The notes under the pieces were generated by a model. It was given only the letters and a program-made list of their open reading frames with translations. It was not told the origin of the DNA and ran no database searches. A stretch of 34,252 nt of DNA, from assembly GCA_011389555.1 (NCBI GenBank), contig JAABUD010000226.1, positions 1-34,252 of the forward strand, read 5' to 3'. The position numbers were made by a program, and so were the translations under genes. This document shows positions 8,269 through 18,206 of the stretch, one piece after another; position 1 is the first letter of the stretch, and each line of letters starts with the position of its first letter. The DNA is from Desulfotignum sp. (GTDB lineage Bacteria; Desulfobacterota; Desulfobacteria; Desulfobacterales; Desulfobacteraceae).

Positions 8269-9482
8269 CTTCATACAACACTTCCGGAAAAATTCCCGTG
8301 CCGGATACCCGTATCCAATATATCCGGGCCGGGGATGAACCGGCGATTTTCAAAGCCAAATGGGTGATCAAGGATCCTTGGACCCTTCTGGAAAATGCCG
8401 GCATTGCCGTGGCAGGGGGGCGAATCACGGCTGTGCTGGATAGCGTTCCTTCAGGCCCTTCCGTGACCGACTGTGGACCCGGGATCCTGATGCCGCCGCT
8501 GGTCAATGCCCATATGCACCTGGAACTGTCCGCCCTGGCCGACCGCCTGCCCCTGGGAAAGGGATTTGAACCCTGGGTGGCGGCCCTGCTCAAAGAGCGG
8601 GACAGCATCGGTATCCCGGGTCTGGCCCGGGCGGCCCGTCGTGCAATCGATGCGTTTCCAGGCCAGGGCACAGGCCTGGTCGGTGAGATCTCCACACTGG
8701 GCATCACCCGGTCTTTGCTGTCAGACCGGGGCATGGCCGGTGTGTGGTTCCATGAATATCTGGGAACCGGCCATCCGGACCTCACCCTGTCGGCAGACAG
8801 GCCTTTGTCTGTTTCCGCAGCCGGTCATGCCCCCCATACCACTTCTCCGGATCTGCTGGGTTTTCTGAAAGACCGCACGCAACAGCGCGGTCTCGTGTTT
8901 TCCCTCCATGTGGCGGAATCCGATGCAGAGATGGCGTTCATGGCCGGCAATAACAGACAATGGCATGATTTTCTGGTTCAACGGGGCATCGATCCGAGTG
9001 ACTGGCCCGTGGGCAACAACAACACCCCGGTGATGTATCTGAATGATCTGGGCGTGCTGGGACCCGGGACACTGGCGGTTCACCTGCTCCAGGTCACGGC
9101 CCTGGACCTGGATCTTCTGGCGGATACCCGGACCCGCATCTGTCTGTGCCCGAGAAGCAATCAAAATCTGCACGGCCGGATCCCTGATATTCCGGCCCTG
9201 TTGAAACGACATCTGGCCCCCGCGCTGGGCACCGACAGCCTGGCATCCTGCGGTTCTTTGTCCCTGTTTGATGAAATGAGGTTTGTCCGGCAGCACTATC
9301 CCGTTGTGTCACCGGCAGATATCCTGGCCATGGCCACGAAAAACGGGGCCCTGGCACTGGGGATGGCGGATCGGTTCGGTACCCTGGACCCGGAAAAACA
9401 ATCTGAATTTATTTATCTGGATTCGGGGGCATCCTCCCGGGATCAGGTGCTGGAAAAGGTGACCTGCCATGGAACCGACTGA
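8265..9482 (+). CDS. Amidohydrolase, probable aminofutalosine deaminase
   Basis: A 405-residue metal-dependent amidohydrolase of the adenosine deaminase-like/cytosine deaminase group. Metal and catalytic ligands are visible: His83 and His85 (NAHMHLE), His215 (HVAES), His273 (AVHLL) and Asp324 (GTDS). Its place between mqnC and mqnA, with four- and 14-base overlaps, argues that it deaminates aminofutalosine to futalosine (the role called MqnX or AFL deaminase in some bacteria) before the nucleoside is split. No hydrolase gene (mqnB or an MTAN homologue) and no mqnD are present here, so they must lie elsewhere. Related amidohydrolases include chlorohydrolases and 5'-methylthioadenosine deaminases; the substrate is inferred from context. 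Confidence 0.85.
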   Translation: MTSYNTSGKIPVPDTRIQYIRAGDEPAIFKAKWVIKDPWTLLENAGIAVAGGRITAVLDSVPSGPSVTDCGPGILMPPLVNAHMHLELSALADRLPLGKGFEPWVAALLKERDSIGIPGLARAARRAIDAFPGQGTGLVGEISTLGITRSLLSDRGMAGVWFHEYLGTGHPDLTLSADRPLSVSAAGHAPHTTSPDLLGFLKDRTQQRGLVFSLHVAESDAEMAFMAGNNRQWHDFLVQRGIDPSDWPVGNNNTPVMYLNDLGVLGPGTLAVHLLQVTALDLDLLADTRTRICLCPRSNQNLHGRIPDIPALLKRHLAPALGTDSLASCGSLSLFDEMRFVRQHYPVVSPADILAMATKNGALALGMADRFGTLDPEKQSEFIYLDSGASSRDQVLEKVTCHGTD

Positions 9483-10305
9483 TCTTCGGATGGGAAGAAT
9501 CAGCTATATCAATGCATCCCCGGTCTATTACGGCCTGGATCACGGCCGGACCCCTTCCTGGCTCACACTGGTAACCGATGTGCCGGCATCCCTGAATCGC
9601 CAGATCCTTGATGGATCGGTGGATATCAGCCCCATATCCGCGGCCCATTATGCCATGAATCACCGGTCATTGCTTTTGCTGCCGGATCTGTCCATCTCCT
9701 GTCACGGACCGGTGATGAGTGTGCTGTGCGTTTCCCGGTTTCCGCTGGCGGATCTCACCGGAAAAACCGTGATGCTGTCAAAGGAATCTGCCACAGGGAC
9801 GTCGTTTTTAAAAATGATTTTTGCCCGAAAAGGAGTAACCCCTGAATTTATCACCGGAGATGTGGGAGATATCACCGGGATCCCGTCGAATGTGGATGCG
9901 GTGCTGGTCATCGGGGATGCGGCGTTGACCCAGCCCTGGGAGAAGCGGTTTTCTTATTGTCTGGATCTGGGCCGGATCTGGTATGACATGACCGGGTTGC
10001 CGTTTGTCTTTGCCGTGTGGGCCGTGCGACGGGATTTCGCTGCCGCGCATCCTGACACCGTGACCCGGGCCCTGGAACGGCTGTGGGCCAGCCGTGACGA
10101 TGGATACAGACATCTGGACACGGTCATTGCCGCCGGGCACCGCAAGCTGGGACTGCCGGAATCGCTGATCAAAGCGTATTACCGCTGCCTGTTCTGTGAT
10201 CTGGATGACCTGAAAATCCAGGCCATGACCCGGTTTTTCGATAGCCTGTACCGCCGGAAAATACTGACATCTCCGGTGGATCTTTCGTTTTTTCAACCCG
10301 GATAA
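9469..10305 (+). CDS. mqnA: Chorismate dehydratase MqnA
   Basis: Catalyses the first committed step of futalosine-route menaquinone synthesis, dehydrating chorismate to 3-[(1-carboxyvinyl)oxy]benzoate. The 278-residue protein has the periplasmic-binding-protein-like fold typical of MqnA and MqnD; recognisable parts are GRISYINASPVYYGL near the N-terminus, DISPISAAHYA, LSKESATGTS and the closing VDLSFFQPG. It overlaps the amidohydrolase by 14 bases and is the last gene of the mqn run. No clear terminator follows; about 115 bp separate it from the tRNA-Pro gene on the other strand. Confidence 0.94.
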   Translation: MEPTDLRMGRISYINASPVYYGLDHGRTPSWLTLVTDVPASLNRQILDGSVDISPISAAHYAMNHRSLLLLPDLSISCHGPVMSVLCVSRFPLADLTGKTVMLSKESATGTSFLKMIFARKGVTPEFITGDVGDITGIPSNVDAVLVIGDAALTQPWEKRFSYCLDLGRIWYDMTGLPFVFAVWAVRRDFAAAHPDTVTRALERLWASRDDGYRHLDTVIAAGHRKLGLPESLIKAYYRCLFCDLDDLKIQAMTRFFDSLYRRKILTSPVDLSFFQPG

Positions 10306-10420
10306 ACCGGCCATAAGGATTGATCAGGCAGACCCTTGCTGTGTAGGAATCCGGGTTGAGTGATAAAATGAAAAAGCAGTGAATGGTGCACCGGAAGATT
10401 CTTGTGACAATTGTGACAAG

Positions 10421-10497
10421 TGGTCGGGATGAGAGGATTTGAACCTCCGACCCCAGCGTCCCGAACGCTGTGCTCTACCAGACTGAGCCACATCCCG
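10421..10497 (-). tRNA. tRNA-Pro (anticodon CGG)
   Basis: A 77-base cloverleaf with an encoded CCA end (10423-10421). The acceptor stem CGGGATG pairs with CATCCCG, the discriminator is A, the anticodon stem CAGCG/CGCTG closes the loop TTCGGGA with anticodon CGG, and the T-loop is TTCAAAT. It reads CCG proline codons. It lies about 50 bp downstream of purA on the same strand. Confidence 0.96.
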
Positions 10498-10518
10498 ACT
10501 GTAGAAAAACCAGTACTG

Positions 10519-10545
10519 AATATACTAAAAATTCATAAAAGTCAA
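10519..10545 (-). promoter_or_regulatory. Possible promoter of tRNA-Pro
   Basis: TTGACT (10545-10540) and TATATT (10524-10519) on the minus strand fit sigma70 hexamers, but the spacer is only 15 bp. The tRNA may instead be transcribed through from purA. Confidence 0.3.
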
Positions 10546-10546
10546 A

Positions 10547-12288
<1,742 letters not shown>

Positions 12289-12301
12289 AATTCAGGCTAT
12301 A

Positions 12302-12330
12302 CTTATATAAACCTTTTGGGGCAAGGTCAA
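12302..12330 (-). promoter_or_regulatory. Predicted sigma70 promoter of tadA-purA
   Basis: TTGACC (12330-12325), 17 bp, TATAAG (12307-12302) on the minus strand. The predicted start (~12295) lies about seven bases before the tadA ATG. Confidence 0.5.
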
Positions 12331-12352
12331 ATGGTTATTGCATATAAAAGTC

Positions 12353-12381
12353 TTGAAATATGAATAAATTGCTGATATAAA
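12353..12381 (+). promoter_or_regulatory. Predicted sigma70 promoter of tRNA-Arg
   Basis: TTGAAA (12353-12358), 17 bp, TATAAA (12376-12381), near-consensus and placed so that transcription starts about nine bases before the mature tRNA. Confidence 0.65.
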
Positions 12382-12396
12382 CTTTGGGTCTTATGG

Positions 12397-12473
12397 GCGC
12401 CCGTAGCTCAGCTGGATAGAGTACCTGACTACGAATCAGGGGGTCGGGAGTTCGAATCTCTCCGGGCGCGCCA
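12397..12473 (+). tRNA. tRNA-Arg (anticodon ACG)
   Basis: A cloverleaf of 74 bases plus encoded CCA (12471-12473). The acceptor stem GCGCCCG pairs with CGGGCGC, discriminator G; the anticodon stem CCTGA/TCAGG closes loop CTACGAA with anticodon ACG; the T-loop is TTCGAAT. A34 is the expected target of TadA, encoded next door. Confidence 0.97.
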
Positions 12474-12863
12474 CGTCTCAGCGTTATCAATTTGTCCTGT
12501 CATCAAATTTAACGGGGTATTCAATGATGCGTTTCATGATTTTGAATCCTTTTCGACTTTACGCCAAGGCTGCCGCAAAGAGACCATTTTGGGGTCAATC
12601 TCAAGTAGAAAATTTTATGGGGAGTCAGGAGGCGCTTTAAAAGATAATATGAAGATGTGGTTGTTTTCTGCAAGCATCAATGATATCGAGAGGATGGTTG
12701 AGTTTTTATGGAATCAAGGCCAGTGGCAATAAACTTGATTTTTGAAAAGCAGTATCTTACTGTAAAGTGGTCTCAGATGAACTCAAAAGCCATATTCTAA
12801 GCCAGAGATACCTGGAACATAAAAAATGCATCTTTCGGACATTTGATAGGGTCTAATATAACA
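12474..12863. other. Intergenic stretch, probably decayed coding sequence
   Basis: About 390 bp without a credible gene. It holds short unrelated open stretches, for example MMRFMILNPFRLY... (starting at 12524) and a later one ending in DIERMVEFLWNQGQWQ (stop near 12732), in different frames and without ribosome sites. Composition is AT-richer than the flanks. I recognise no family, RNA or repeat. It looks like gene remnants between the tRNA and the broken kinase. Confidence 0.4.
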
Positions 12864-14148
12864 GTGAAACCTTCATATGAAGAACTGGAAAGACGTGTCC
12901 AAGGACTGGAAACAACCAATACACTCCTTGAAAAAAAACTGCACGAAGCCAGATTCTTTTCAGAAGAGATAATGACTTACATGACCGAAGGTCTTGTCCT
13001 GACAGATACTCGGGGGACTGTCATATTCATCAATCAGCGTTTGTCAGAAATGCTTGGACATCTGTCCGAAGAAATCATCGGAAAATGCTGGTTGGATCTG
13101 GTATCGCCAGATCAGCATGCCATTGCAAAGGAAACAGAAGCCAGGCGTGCCCAGGGTCATACTGACCGGTATGAAATTATTCTGCGCCACAAAGATGGTC
13201 ATAACTTTCCGGTGTTGATCGGCGCCGGACCACGGTTTGATAAACATAGCGGTGAATTTATCGGTACGATGGGTGTTGTGACCGACATCACCGAGCGCAA
13301 GCAGGCCGAAGCGGAACGTGAAAATGGACCCGTCACAGATCGACCAGATCCTTGCCAATCTTTGTGTGAATGCCCGGGATGCCATTGACGGGGTGGGTAA
13401 ACTCACCATAGAAACCGGAAGAAAAACGTTTGATGAGGAATACTGCAAAGAACACGCTGGCTTTATCCCCGGTGATTTTGTCCTGCTGGCAGTCAGTGAC
13501 AATGGGAGTGGCATGGACAAAGAAACCTTGGACAATCTGTTTGAGCCGTTTTTTACCACCAAAGACGTGGGCAAAGGTACCGGCTTGGGACTGGCTACAA
13601 TCTATGGAATTGTCAAACAGAACAATGGATTCATCAATGTCTACAGCGAACCAGGTCAGGGTTCCACCTTCAAGATATATCTGCCTCGTTTAGTTGCCGA
13701 TGAAGATACTGATATGACCGTGCCGGAGAAAAAAGCAGCGGCCGGGGGTACAGAAACCATACTACTTGTGGAAGATGAGCCCACCATTCTCAGGATGACC
13801 CGGATGATGCTGGAAAGAAAAGGGTATTCGGTCTTACCGGCTGCCACACCTGGTGAGGCGATAGACTTGGCCAAAACCCATGCAGATAAAATTCATCTCC
13901 TCATGACGGATGTGGTCATGCCGGAGATGAACGGCCGGGATCTTGCCGGACAATTGATACCGCTTTACCCGGAAATAAAACGCTTGTTTATGTCCGGGTA
14001 TACTGCCAACGTCATCGCCCATCACGGGGTGCTGGATGACGGGGTGGCGTTTATTCAGAAGCCTTTTTCCATGGCGGACATGACAGAAAAGGTGCGGAAA
14101 GTTTTGGATATGGCCTCGGATGAAAATTACGGTTTATCCGATGGTTGA
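12864..14148 (+). pseudogene. Hybrid PAS histidine kinase / response regulator, internally deleted and frameshifted
   Basis: Two overlapping frames make one broken gene. The first (GTG 12864 to 13388) has a coiled-coil start (KPSYEELERRVQGLE), a PAS domain and the post-PAS TDITERKQAEAER. The second (from 13318) begins at VKMDPSQIDQILANLCVNARDAI..., the middle of the kinase catalytic domain, and continues with the G-boxes (DNGSGM, GKGTGLGL) and a complete receiver domain (LLVEDEP, acceptor Asp in MTDVVMPEMNG, Lys in IQKPFS). Intact members have about 130 residues between these points, with the phosphoacceptor histidine (AHDFNN) and start of the N-box. These are missing at ~13316-13326, where the frame also shifts by one. 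Signalling by autophosphorylation is therefore lost. The receiver part might still be made from an internal start. Confidence 0.85.
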
Positions 14149-14262
14149 GTATTCACTGACCGGATTTATTACAGATACCATCAATGCTTGAGCTAATCAC
14201 TGACATTACAAAGCCCCCCGAAAGCTTTGGGAACCCAAATTCGTCCATATATTTTGGCCAAA

Positions 14263-14607
14263 ATGTGTGATCCAGCAGAGCAACCAGTGCAGGAATTGTA
14301 TCTTACCCGTCCTGAACGTAAAAAAAGGTTCACGGTTTCGGTTTCACGGATGCGTTCGCTGTCTTCAGAGCAGTTGATTGAAAAATTATCTCAACAAGGA
14401 GTCCACTATGACCAGGAACTATTTCTTGCCATGTGTGAAAAAATGGTTTCTGCCTGGGAGGTTGCCGATAATTTGTGGCCGAAACAGATGAAATCCTGCG
14501 AAAAGGACGTTTCCGATGCCACCGGTCTGGCCGCATGCATGCTATGGCAAAGATTTCGATTTAGACAGAAGGATCGTCGATTTAAAAAAAGAGATAGCGA
14601 ATCTTGA
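14263..14607 (+). CDS. Unrecognised small protein, C-terminus probably frameshifted
   Basis: I do not recognise this protein. The frame opens with a TTG at 14227, but the first ATG is at 14263, and open codons run back to ~14180, so an N-terminal part may be lost. The body (VSVSRMRSLSSEQLIEKLSQ, then a stretch rich in Trp, Cys and Met) looks like real, partly helical protein. The last ~13 residues are highly basic and odd. In the +1 frame the same bases, up to a TAG at 14618-14620, read LDRRIVDLKKEIANLEAKR, a convincing coiled-coil tail. A one-base indel near 14565-14575 would join the two. It lies in the same decayed patch as the kinase. Confidence 0.45.
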   Translation: MCDPAEQPVQELYLTRPERKKRFTVSVSRMRSLSSEQLIEKLSQQGVHYDQELFLAMCEKMVSAWEVADNLWPKQMKSCEKDVSDATGLAACMLWQRFRFRQKDRRFKKRDSES

Positions 14608-14633
14608 AGCAAAGCGGTAGAAGTTTTTTCAGA

Positions 14634-14675
14634 CAAGGTACCCAAAATGCAAAATTTTGCATTTTGGGTACCTTG
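14634..14675. repeat. Perfect 42-bp palindrome between convergent genes
   Basis: Both arms of 21 bases match exactly around a centre at 14654/14655 with no spacer; the arm begins CAAGGTACCC and the centre is AAAATTTT. It lies between the plus-strand gene ending at 14607/14620 and the 3' end of recJ (14757). It could be a bidirectional terminator, though a clear T-run is absent on either side, or a protein-binding or transposon-derived site. Confidence 0.85.
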
Positions 14676-14756
14676 GGTTTGTAATAGTACTGAAGTGGCC
14701 GCCAATCAAGGATATAAAAGCAGGAAGCTTTGATTGTACGGAAAGGCTCGAGTGAC

Positions 14757-16472
14757 TCAGATTTCCTCGATAATCATCTGGGGTGTATCTGCCTTGAATT
14801 TGCTCAGTTTCAGGCGAAAGGCCAGCTGGTCATAATCGGTCGGCAGGTGAAGGGGGTCGGGCACATTGAAATGAAACGCTTCCACTGTCGGTCCGGTGCT
14901 GTTGTCAGCGCTCTGGAGCCGCATTTTCCGGTGGGACCGGCCGATGATATGGGAAGACACCACTTTCAGGCGCCTGGCAAGAAACAGCGGTTCGGGATTG
15001 TCCATGCCGAAGGGCCGCAGCCGGTCCAGGTCCCGGGCCAGATCCAGGCGGATGTCGGAGATGTCCAGTATGGCATCGATGGTCAGGGTTTTTGAAAAAT
15101 CATCCCGGGTATAATGGGTTTGCAGATGGTTCTGAAGTCCGGTTGCCAGATCGGTCAGCCGGTCCAGAGAAAGGGTCAGGCCCGATGCCATGGCATGGCC
15201 CCCGAACTTTTCCAGCAGATGGGCATGGGCCGTCAGGGCCTGGTGGATGTTGATGTTGTTGATGCTCCGGCCCGATCCCACAGCCACCTCATGGTTGCAG
15301 GCCAAAAGCAGTACCGGGCACACATATTTTTTGGACAGTTTGGACGCGGCAATCCCCAGCACGCTGGGGTTCCAGTGTTTGTCCCACAGCATGATCAGCC
15401 GGTTCTCCAGCAAAGACGGGGTGTCCTGGATGCGACGTTCGATCTGCATGATGATCTCCTGCTCGATGGTCTGGCGCTGCGTATTGAGGTCATCCAGCAG
15501 AAACGCAATTTTTTCCGCATCCGCCAAAGTTTGGCTGGTGAGCAGGGAAACGCAGATGCGGGCATGGGACATGCGGCCGGCCGCATTGATCCGGGGCACC
15601 ATCTTAAAAGAGATGTCATCGGAATCCAGCCGGGTGACATCGATGCGGGCCGCTTTTGCCAGGGCCTGGATCCCGGGCCGGGCGTTTTTCTGCATCTGCC
15701 GGATCCCGGCCATGCTCAACACCCGGTTTTCATCGATCAGCGGCACCATGTCTCCGATGGTGCCCATGGCAAACAGGTCCAGAAACGGCAGCAGCCGGGG
15801 CTCGGGACAGGACTGCCAGACCCCTTTTTCCCGGAAGAATTTACGCAATCCCATGACCAGGAAAAACGCCACGCCCACACCGGCCAGAAACGACAGGCCG
15901 GAAGGGCAGTCCGGCTGTTTGGGATCCAGTATGGCCAACGCCTGTGGCAGCACCGGGCCGGGTTCATGATGGTCGGTGATGATCACATCCATGTCTTCGC
16001 TTGCCGCGGCAGCCACAGTATCTGTGCCGCTGATGCCGCAGTCCACGGTAATGATCAGGTCCACGGCCTGGTCGGCGGCCATCTTTACATGGGCCGGCAG
16101 CATGCCGTACCCTTCCTTGATGCGGTGAGGAATGTACCAGGTGATCCGGTCGGTCACATGGGACAGAAATTCATGGATCAATGCCGTGGCCGTCACGCCG
16201 TCCGCGTCGAAATCACCGAATATCAGGATTTTTTCCTTGTTGATGACAGCGGAATAGATCCGCTCCACAGCCTTTTGCATGTCTTTGATGGCAAACGGGT
16301 CGGTGAGGCGGGAAAAATCCGGATCCAGGTAAAACCGGGCCGATTCCACGGTGGTGAATCCCCGGTTCCAGATCAGGCCGGCGGTGACCGGATGGCATCC
16401 TGCGTCCTGTGAAAGCCGCCGGACCTTGTCCGGATCGATATCCGCATATGTGAGGTGTGTTTTCATGGGCAT
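14757..16472 (-). CDS. recJ: Single-stranded-DNA-specific exonuclease RecJ
   Basis: A 5'-3' single-strand exonuclease used in recombination and mismatch repair. The 571-residue protein has the DHH phosphoesterase motifs GDFDADG (86-92), VDCG (143-146) and TDHHEPG (166-172), the DHHA1 domain with GSGRSINNINIH, the GGHAMASGL motif and a C-terminal OB-like part. Two starts are possible, ATG 16472 and ATG 16466; neither has a Shine-Dalgarno. The consensus promoter just upstream predicts a leader of only three to nine bases. Confidence 0.97.
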   Translation of the reverse strand: MPMKTHLTYADIDPDKVRRLSQDAGCHPVTAGLIWNRGFTTVESARFYLDPDFSRLTDPFAIKDMQKAVERIYSAVINKEKILIFGDFDADGVTATALIHEFLSHVTDRITWYIPHRIKEGYGMLPAHVKMAADQAVDLIITVDCGISGTDTVAAAASEDMDVIITDHHEPGPVLPQALAILDPKQPDCPSGLSFLAGVGVAFFLVMGLRKFFREKGVWQSCPEPRLLPFLDLFAMGTIGDMVPLIDENRVLSMAGIRQMQKNARPGIQALAKAARIDVTRLDSDDISFKMVPRINAAGRMSHARICVSLLTSQTLADAEKIAFLLDDLNTQRQTIEQEIIMQIERRIQDTPSLLENRLIMLWDKHWNPSVLGIAASKLSKKYVCPVLLLACNHEVAVGSGRSINNINIHQALTAHAHLLEKFGGHAMASGLTLSLDRLTDLATGLQNHLQTHYTRDDFSKTLTIDAILDISDIRLDLARDLDRLRPFGMDNPEPLFLARRLKVVSSHIIGRSHRKMRLQSADNSTGPTVEAFHFNVPDPLHLPTDYDQLAFRLKLSKFKADTPQMIIEEI

Positions 16473-16481
16473 GTGATGGCG

Positions 16482-16510
16482 TTTATATAAGGGTTGCCCG
16501 AAATTGTCAA
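16482..16510 (-). promoter_or_regulatory. Strong predicted sigma70 promoter of recJ
   Basis: TTGACA (16510-16505), 17 bp, TATAAA (16487-16482) on the minus strand: a perfect -35 and a near-perfect -10. The start would be ~16475, immediately before the recJ ATG at 16472 or 16466. Confidence 0.65.
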
Positions 16511-16580
16511 TTGGTCCGGGCCGGAAGTTCGGACCCGATTGCCCGATGGTCAGTATCCAGGCGGGTGGCCTGAAAAGTGT

Positions 16581-16610
16581 TTGAGTAATGACAGGTTTTA
16601 GTGCTATACT
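16581..16610 (+). promoter_or_regulatory. Predicted extended -10 promoter of DUF4911-miaB-map
   Basis: TTGAGT (16581-16586), 18 bp, TATACT (16605-16610), preceded by TGC, giving an extended -10. Transcription would start near 16617, about 22 bases before the ATG at 16639, with AGGA in between. Confidence 0.6.
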
Positions 16611-16638
16611 CCAGTTTTTTTAAAACAGGAACAACCCA

Positions 16639-16854
16639 ATGATCCAGCAGACGCTGCACAGGGAATACCGGGTGGACAAAACCCGCATCGGATTCATCAA
16701 ATTCATCTTCGAGGCCTATGAAGGCATTGCCGTGGTGACCACGTTAGATGCCAAAGCCGGGCATGTGCGCCTGGCCATTGCCCCGGACCTGGCGGAAGAG
16801 GCATTCCGGATCATTGCGGATTTGAAAAAGGATGTTGAATTTCATGCAATCTAA
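16639..16854 (+). CDS. DUF4911 domain protein
   Basis: A 71-residue protein that fits DUF4911, a small uncharacterised family I associate with deltaproteobacterial genomes. Seen here: an amphipathic region (GFIKFIFEAYEGIAVVTTLD) and a C-terminal half with hydrophobic strands and a helix (VRLAIAPDLAEEAFRII). No signal peptide or catalytic motif. The length is the full family length. AGGA precedes the ATG by seven bases. Its 3' end overlaps miaB by 11 bases, which suggests coupled translation and perhaps a role linked to tRNA modification or iron-sulfur handling; this is inference. Confidence 0.8.
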   Translation: MIQQTLHREYRVDKTRIGFIKFIFEAYEGIAVVTTLDAKAGHVRLAIAPDLAEEAFRIIADLKKDVEFHAI

Positions 16855-18202
16855 CGGGTATGCCTACATTCATACCATCGGATGCCAGATGAATGTGTAT
16901 GATTCCGAAAAACTGGGCACGGTGTTACATGCCCTGGGGTATCAACAGACCCGTGATCCGGAACAGGCGGATATCATTGTCTGCAACACCTGCGCCATCC
17001 GCCACAAAGCCGAGGAAAAAGCCTTCAGTTTTCTGGGCCGGTTTGCCAGGGAAAAACAGAAAAACCCCCGTCTCATCACAGTGATGGCCGGGTGCGTGGC
17101 CCAGCAGGAGGGAAATAACGCGTTTCAGCGCCTGCCCCACCTGGACCTGGTGCTGGGCACCCAGGCATTTTCCCGGTTCAGCACCCATATCGATGCGCTG
17201 AAATCCGGTCAGCGGCAGATTGTGGACACGGCACCATCGGATGTCATTTTCGAGACCCTGCCCGATGAGATCGCTTTCAAGGAAAATCCGGTGTCCAAGT
17301 TTGTCACCATCATGCAGGGATGTGATAATTACTGCACCTATTGCGTGGTGCCCCATGTCCGGGGCAGGGAAAGAAGCCGGTCCTGGCAGTCCATTGTGGC
17401 GGAGATCGAGATGCTGGCAGACAACGGCATCCGGGAGGTGACCCTTTTAGGCCAGAATGTCAACTCCTACGGGGCCAAGGAAAACAGCCTCTCGTTTGCG
17501 GAACTTCTGGAAAAAGTGGCCGCGATTGACAAGCTTTACCGTATCCGGTTTGCCACCTCGCATCCCAAAGACCTGTCCAAAGACCTGATCCAGGCCATGG
17601 CAGGCCTGGACAAAGTGTGCAATCATCTGCATCTGCCGGTGCAGTCGGGTTCCGACCGGATTCTGAAAAAAATGAACCGGGGGTACACGGCAGAGGTCTT
17701 TTGGTCCCGGATCGACGCGTTGAGATCCGCGATACCGGACATGGGGCTTTCCACGGATATCATCGTGGGCTTTCCATCTGAAACACCTGAAGAATTCGAA
17801 GAGACCATGGCCCTGGTCCAACAGGTCGGGTTTGATTCCATATTTGCTTTTGCCTATTCAGACCGGTCCTCCGCGCCGGCGGCCAAATTTTCAGATCCCG
17901 TGGATGAGGCGGAAAAAATGGCCCGTCTCAACCGGTTGCTGGCATTTCAGGACACCATTACCCGGAAGAAAAATGAGCAGATGACCGGCCGGGTGGTCCA
18001 GGTCCTGGTGGAAGGGGTCAGCCCGAAACAGCATACCGGGTTTGTCAAAACCACCCCCCATACCCGGCAGATGACCGGCCGGAGCGCGGCCAACAAAATC
18101 GTTCATTTTCCATCCGACACCCTGGCAGCCGGTGACCTGGTGGATATCAAAATAGACAATGCCTATCCCCATTCCCTGTGGGGACAGCCCCTGGAGCAGT
18201 GA
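16844..18202 (+). CDS. miaB: tRNA-2-methylthio-N6-dimethylallyladenosine synthase MiaB
   Basis: Adds the methylthio group to i6A37 of tRNAs that read codons beginning with U. Radical SAM methylthiotransferase with two 4Fe-4S clusters. From the ATG at 16844 (452 aa): Cys14, Cys50 and Cys84 bind the auxiliary cluster in the UPF0004 domain, Cys160, Cys164 and Cys167 (CDNYCTYC) bind the SAM cluster, and a TRAM domain closes the protein (~375-445). An ATG at 16832 is in frame, but AAGGA sits right on top of it and better serves the ATG at 16844. GRERSRSWQSI and LGQNVNSYG are MiaB-type. Confidence 0.96.
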   Translation: MQSNGYAYIHTIGCQMNVYDSEKLGTVLHALGYQQTRDPEQADIIVCNTCAIRHKAEEKAFSFLGRFAREKQKNPRLITVMAGCVAQQEGNNAFQRLPHLDLVLGTQAFSRFSTHIDALKSGQRQIVDTAPSDVIFETLPDEIAFKENPVSKFVTIMQGCDNYCTYCVVPHVRGRERSRSWQSIVAEIEMLADNGIREVTLLGQNVNSYGAKENSLSFAELLEKVAAIDKLYRIRFATSHPKDLSKDLIQAMAGLDKVCNHLHLPVQSGSDRILKKMNRGYTAEVFWSRIDALRSAIPDMGLSTDIIVGFPSETPEEFEETMALVQQVGFDSIFAFAYSDRSSAPAAKFSDPVDEAEKMARLNRLLAFQDTITRKKNEQMTGRVVQVLVEGVSPKQHTGFVKTTPHTRQMTGRSAANKIVHFPSDTLAAGDLVDIKIDNAYPHSLWGQPLEQ

Positions 18203-18206
18203 TGCC

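Noticed and set aside
10402-10419. Tandem TTGTGACAA direct repeat next to tRNA-Pro
   Set aside because: Two nine-base copies only, with no further copies seen nearby; not enough for an operator or repeat array.
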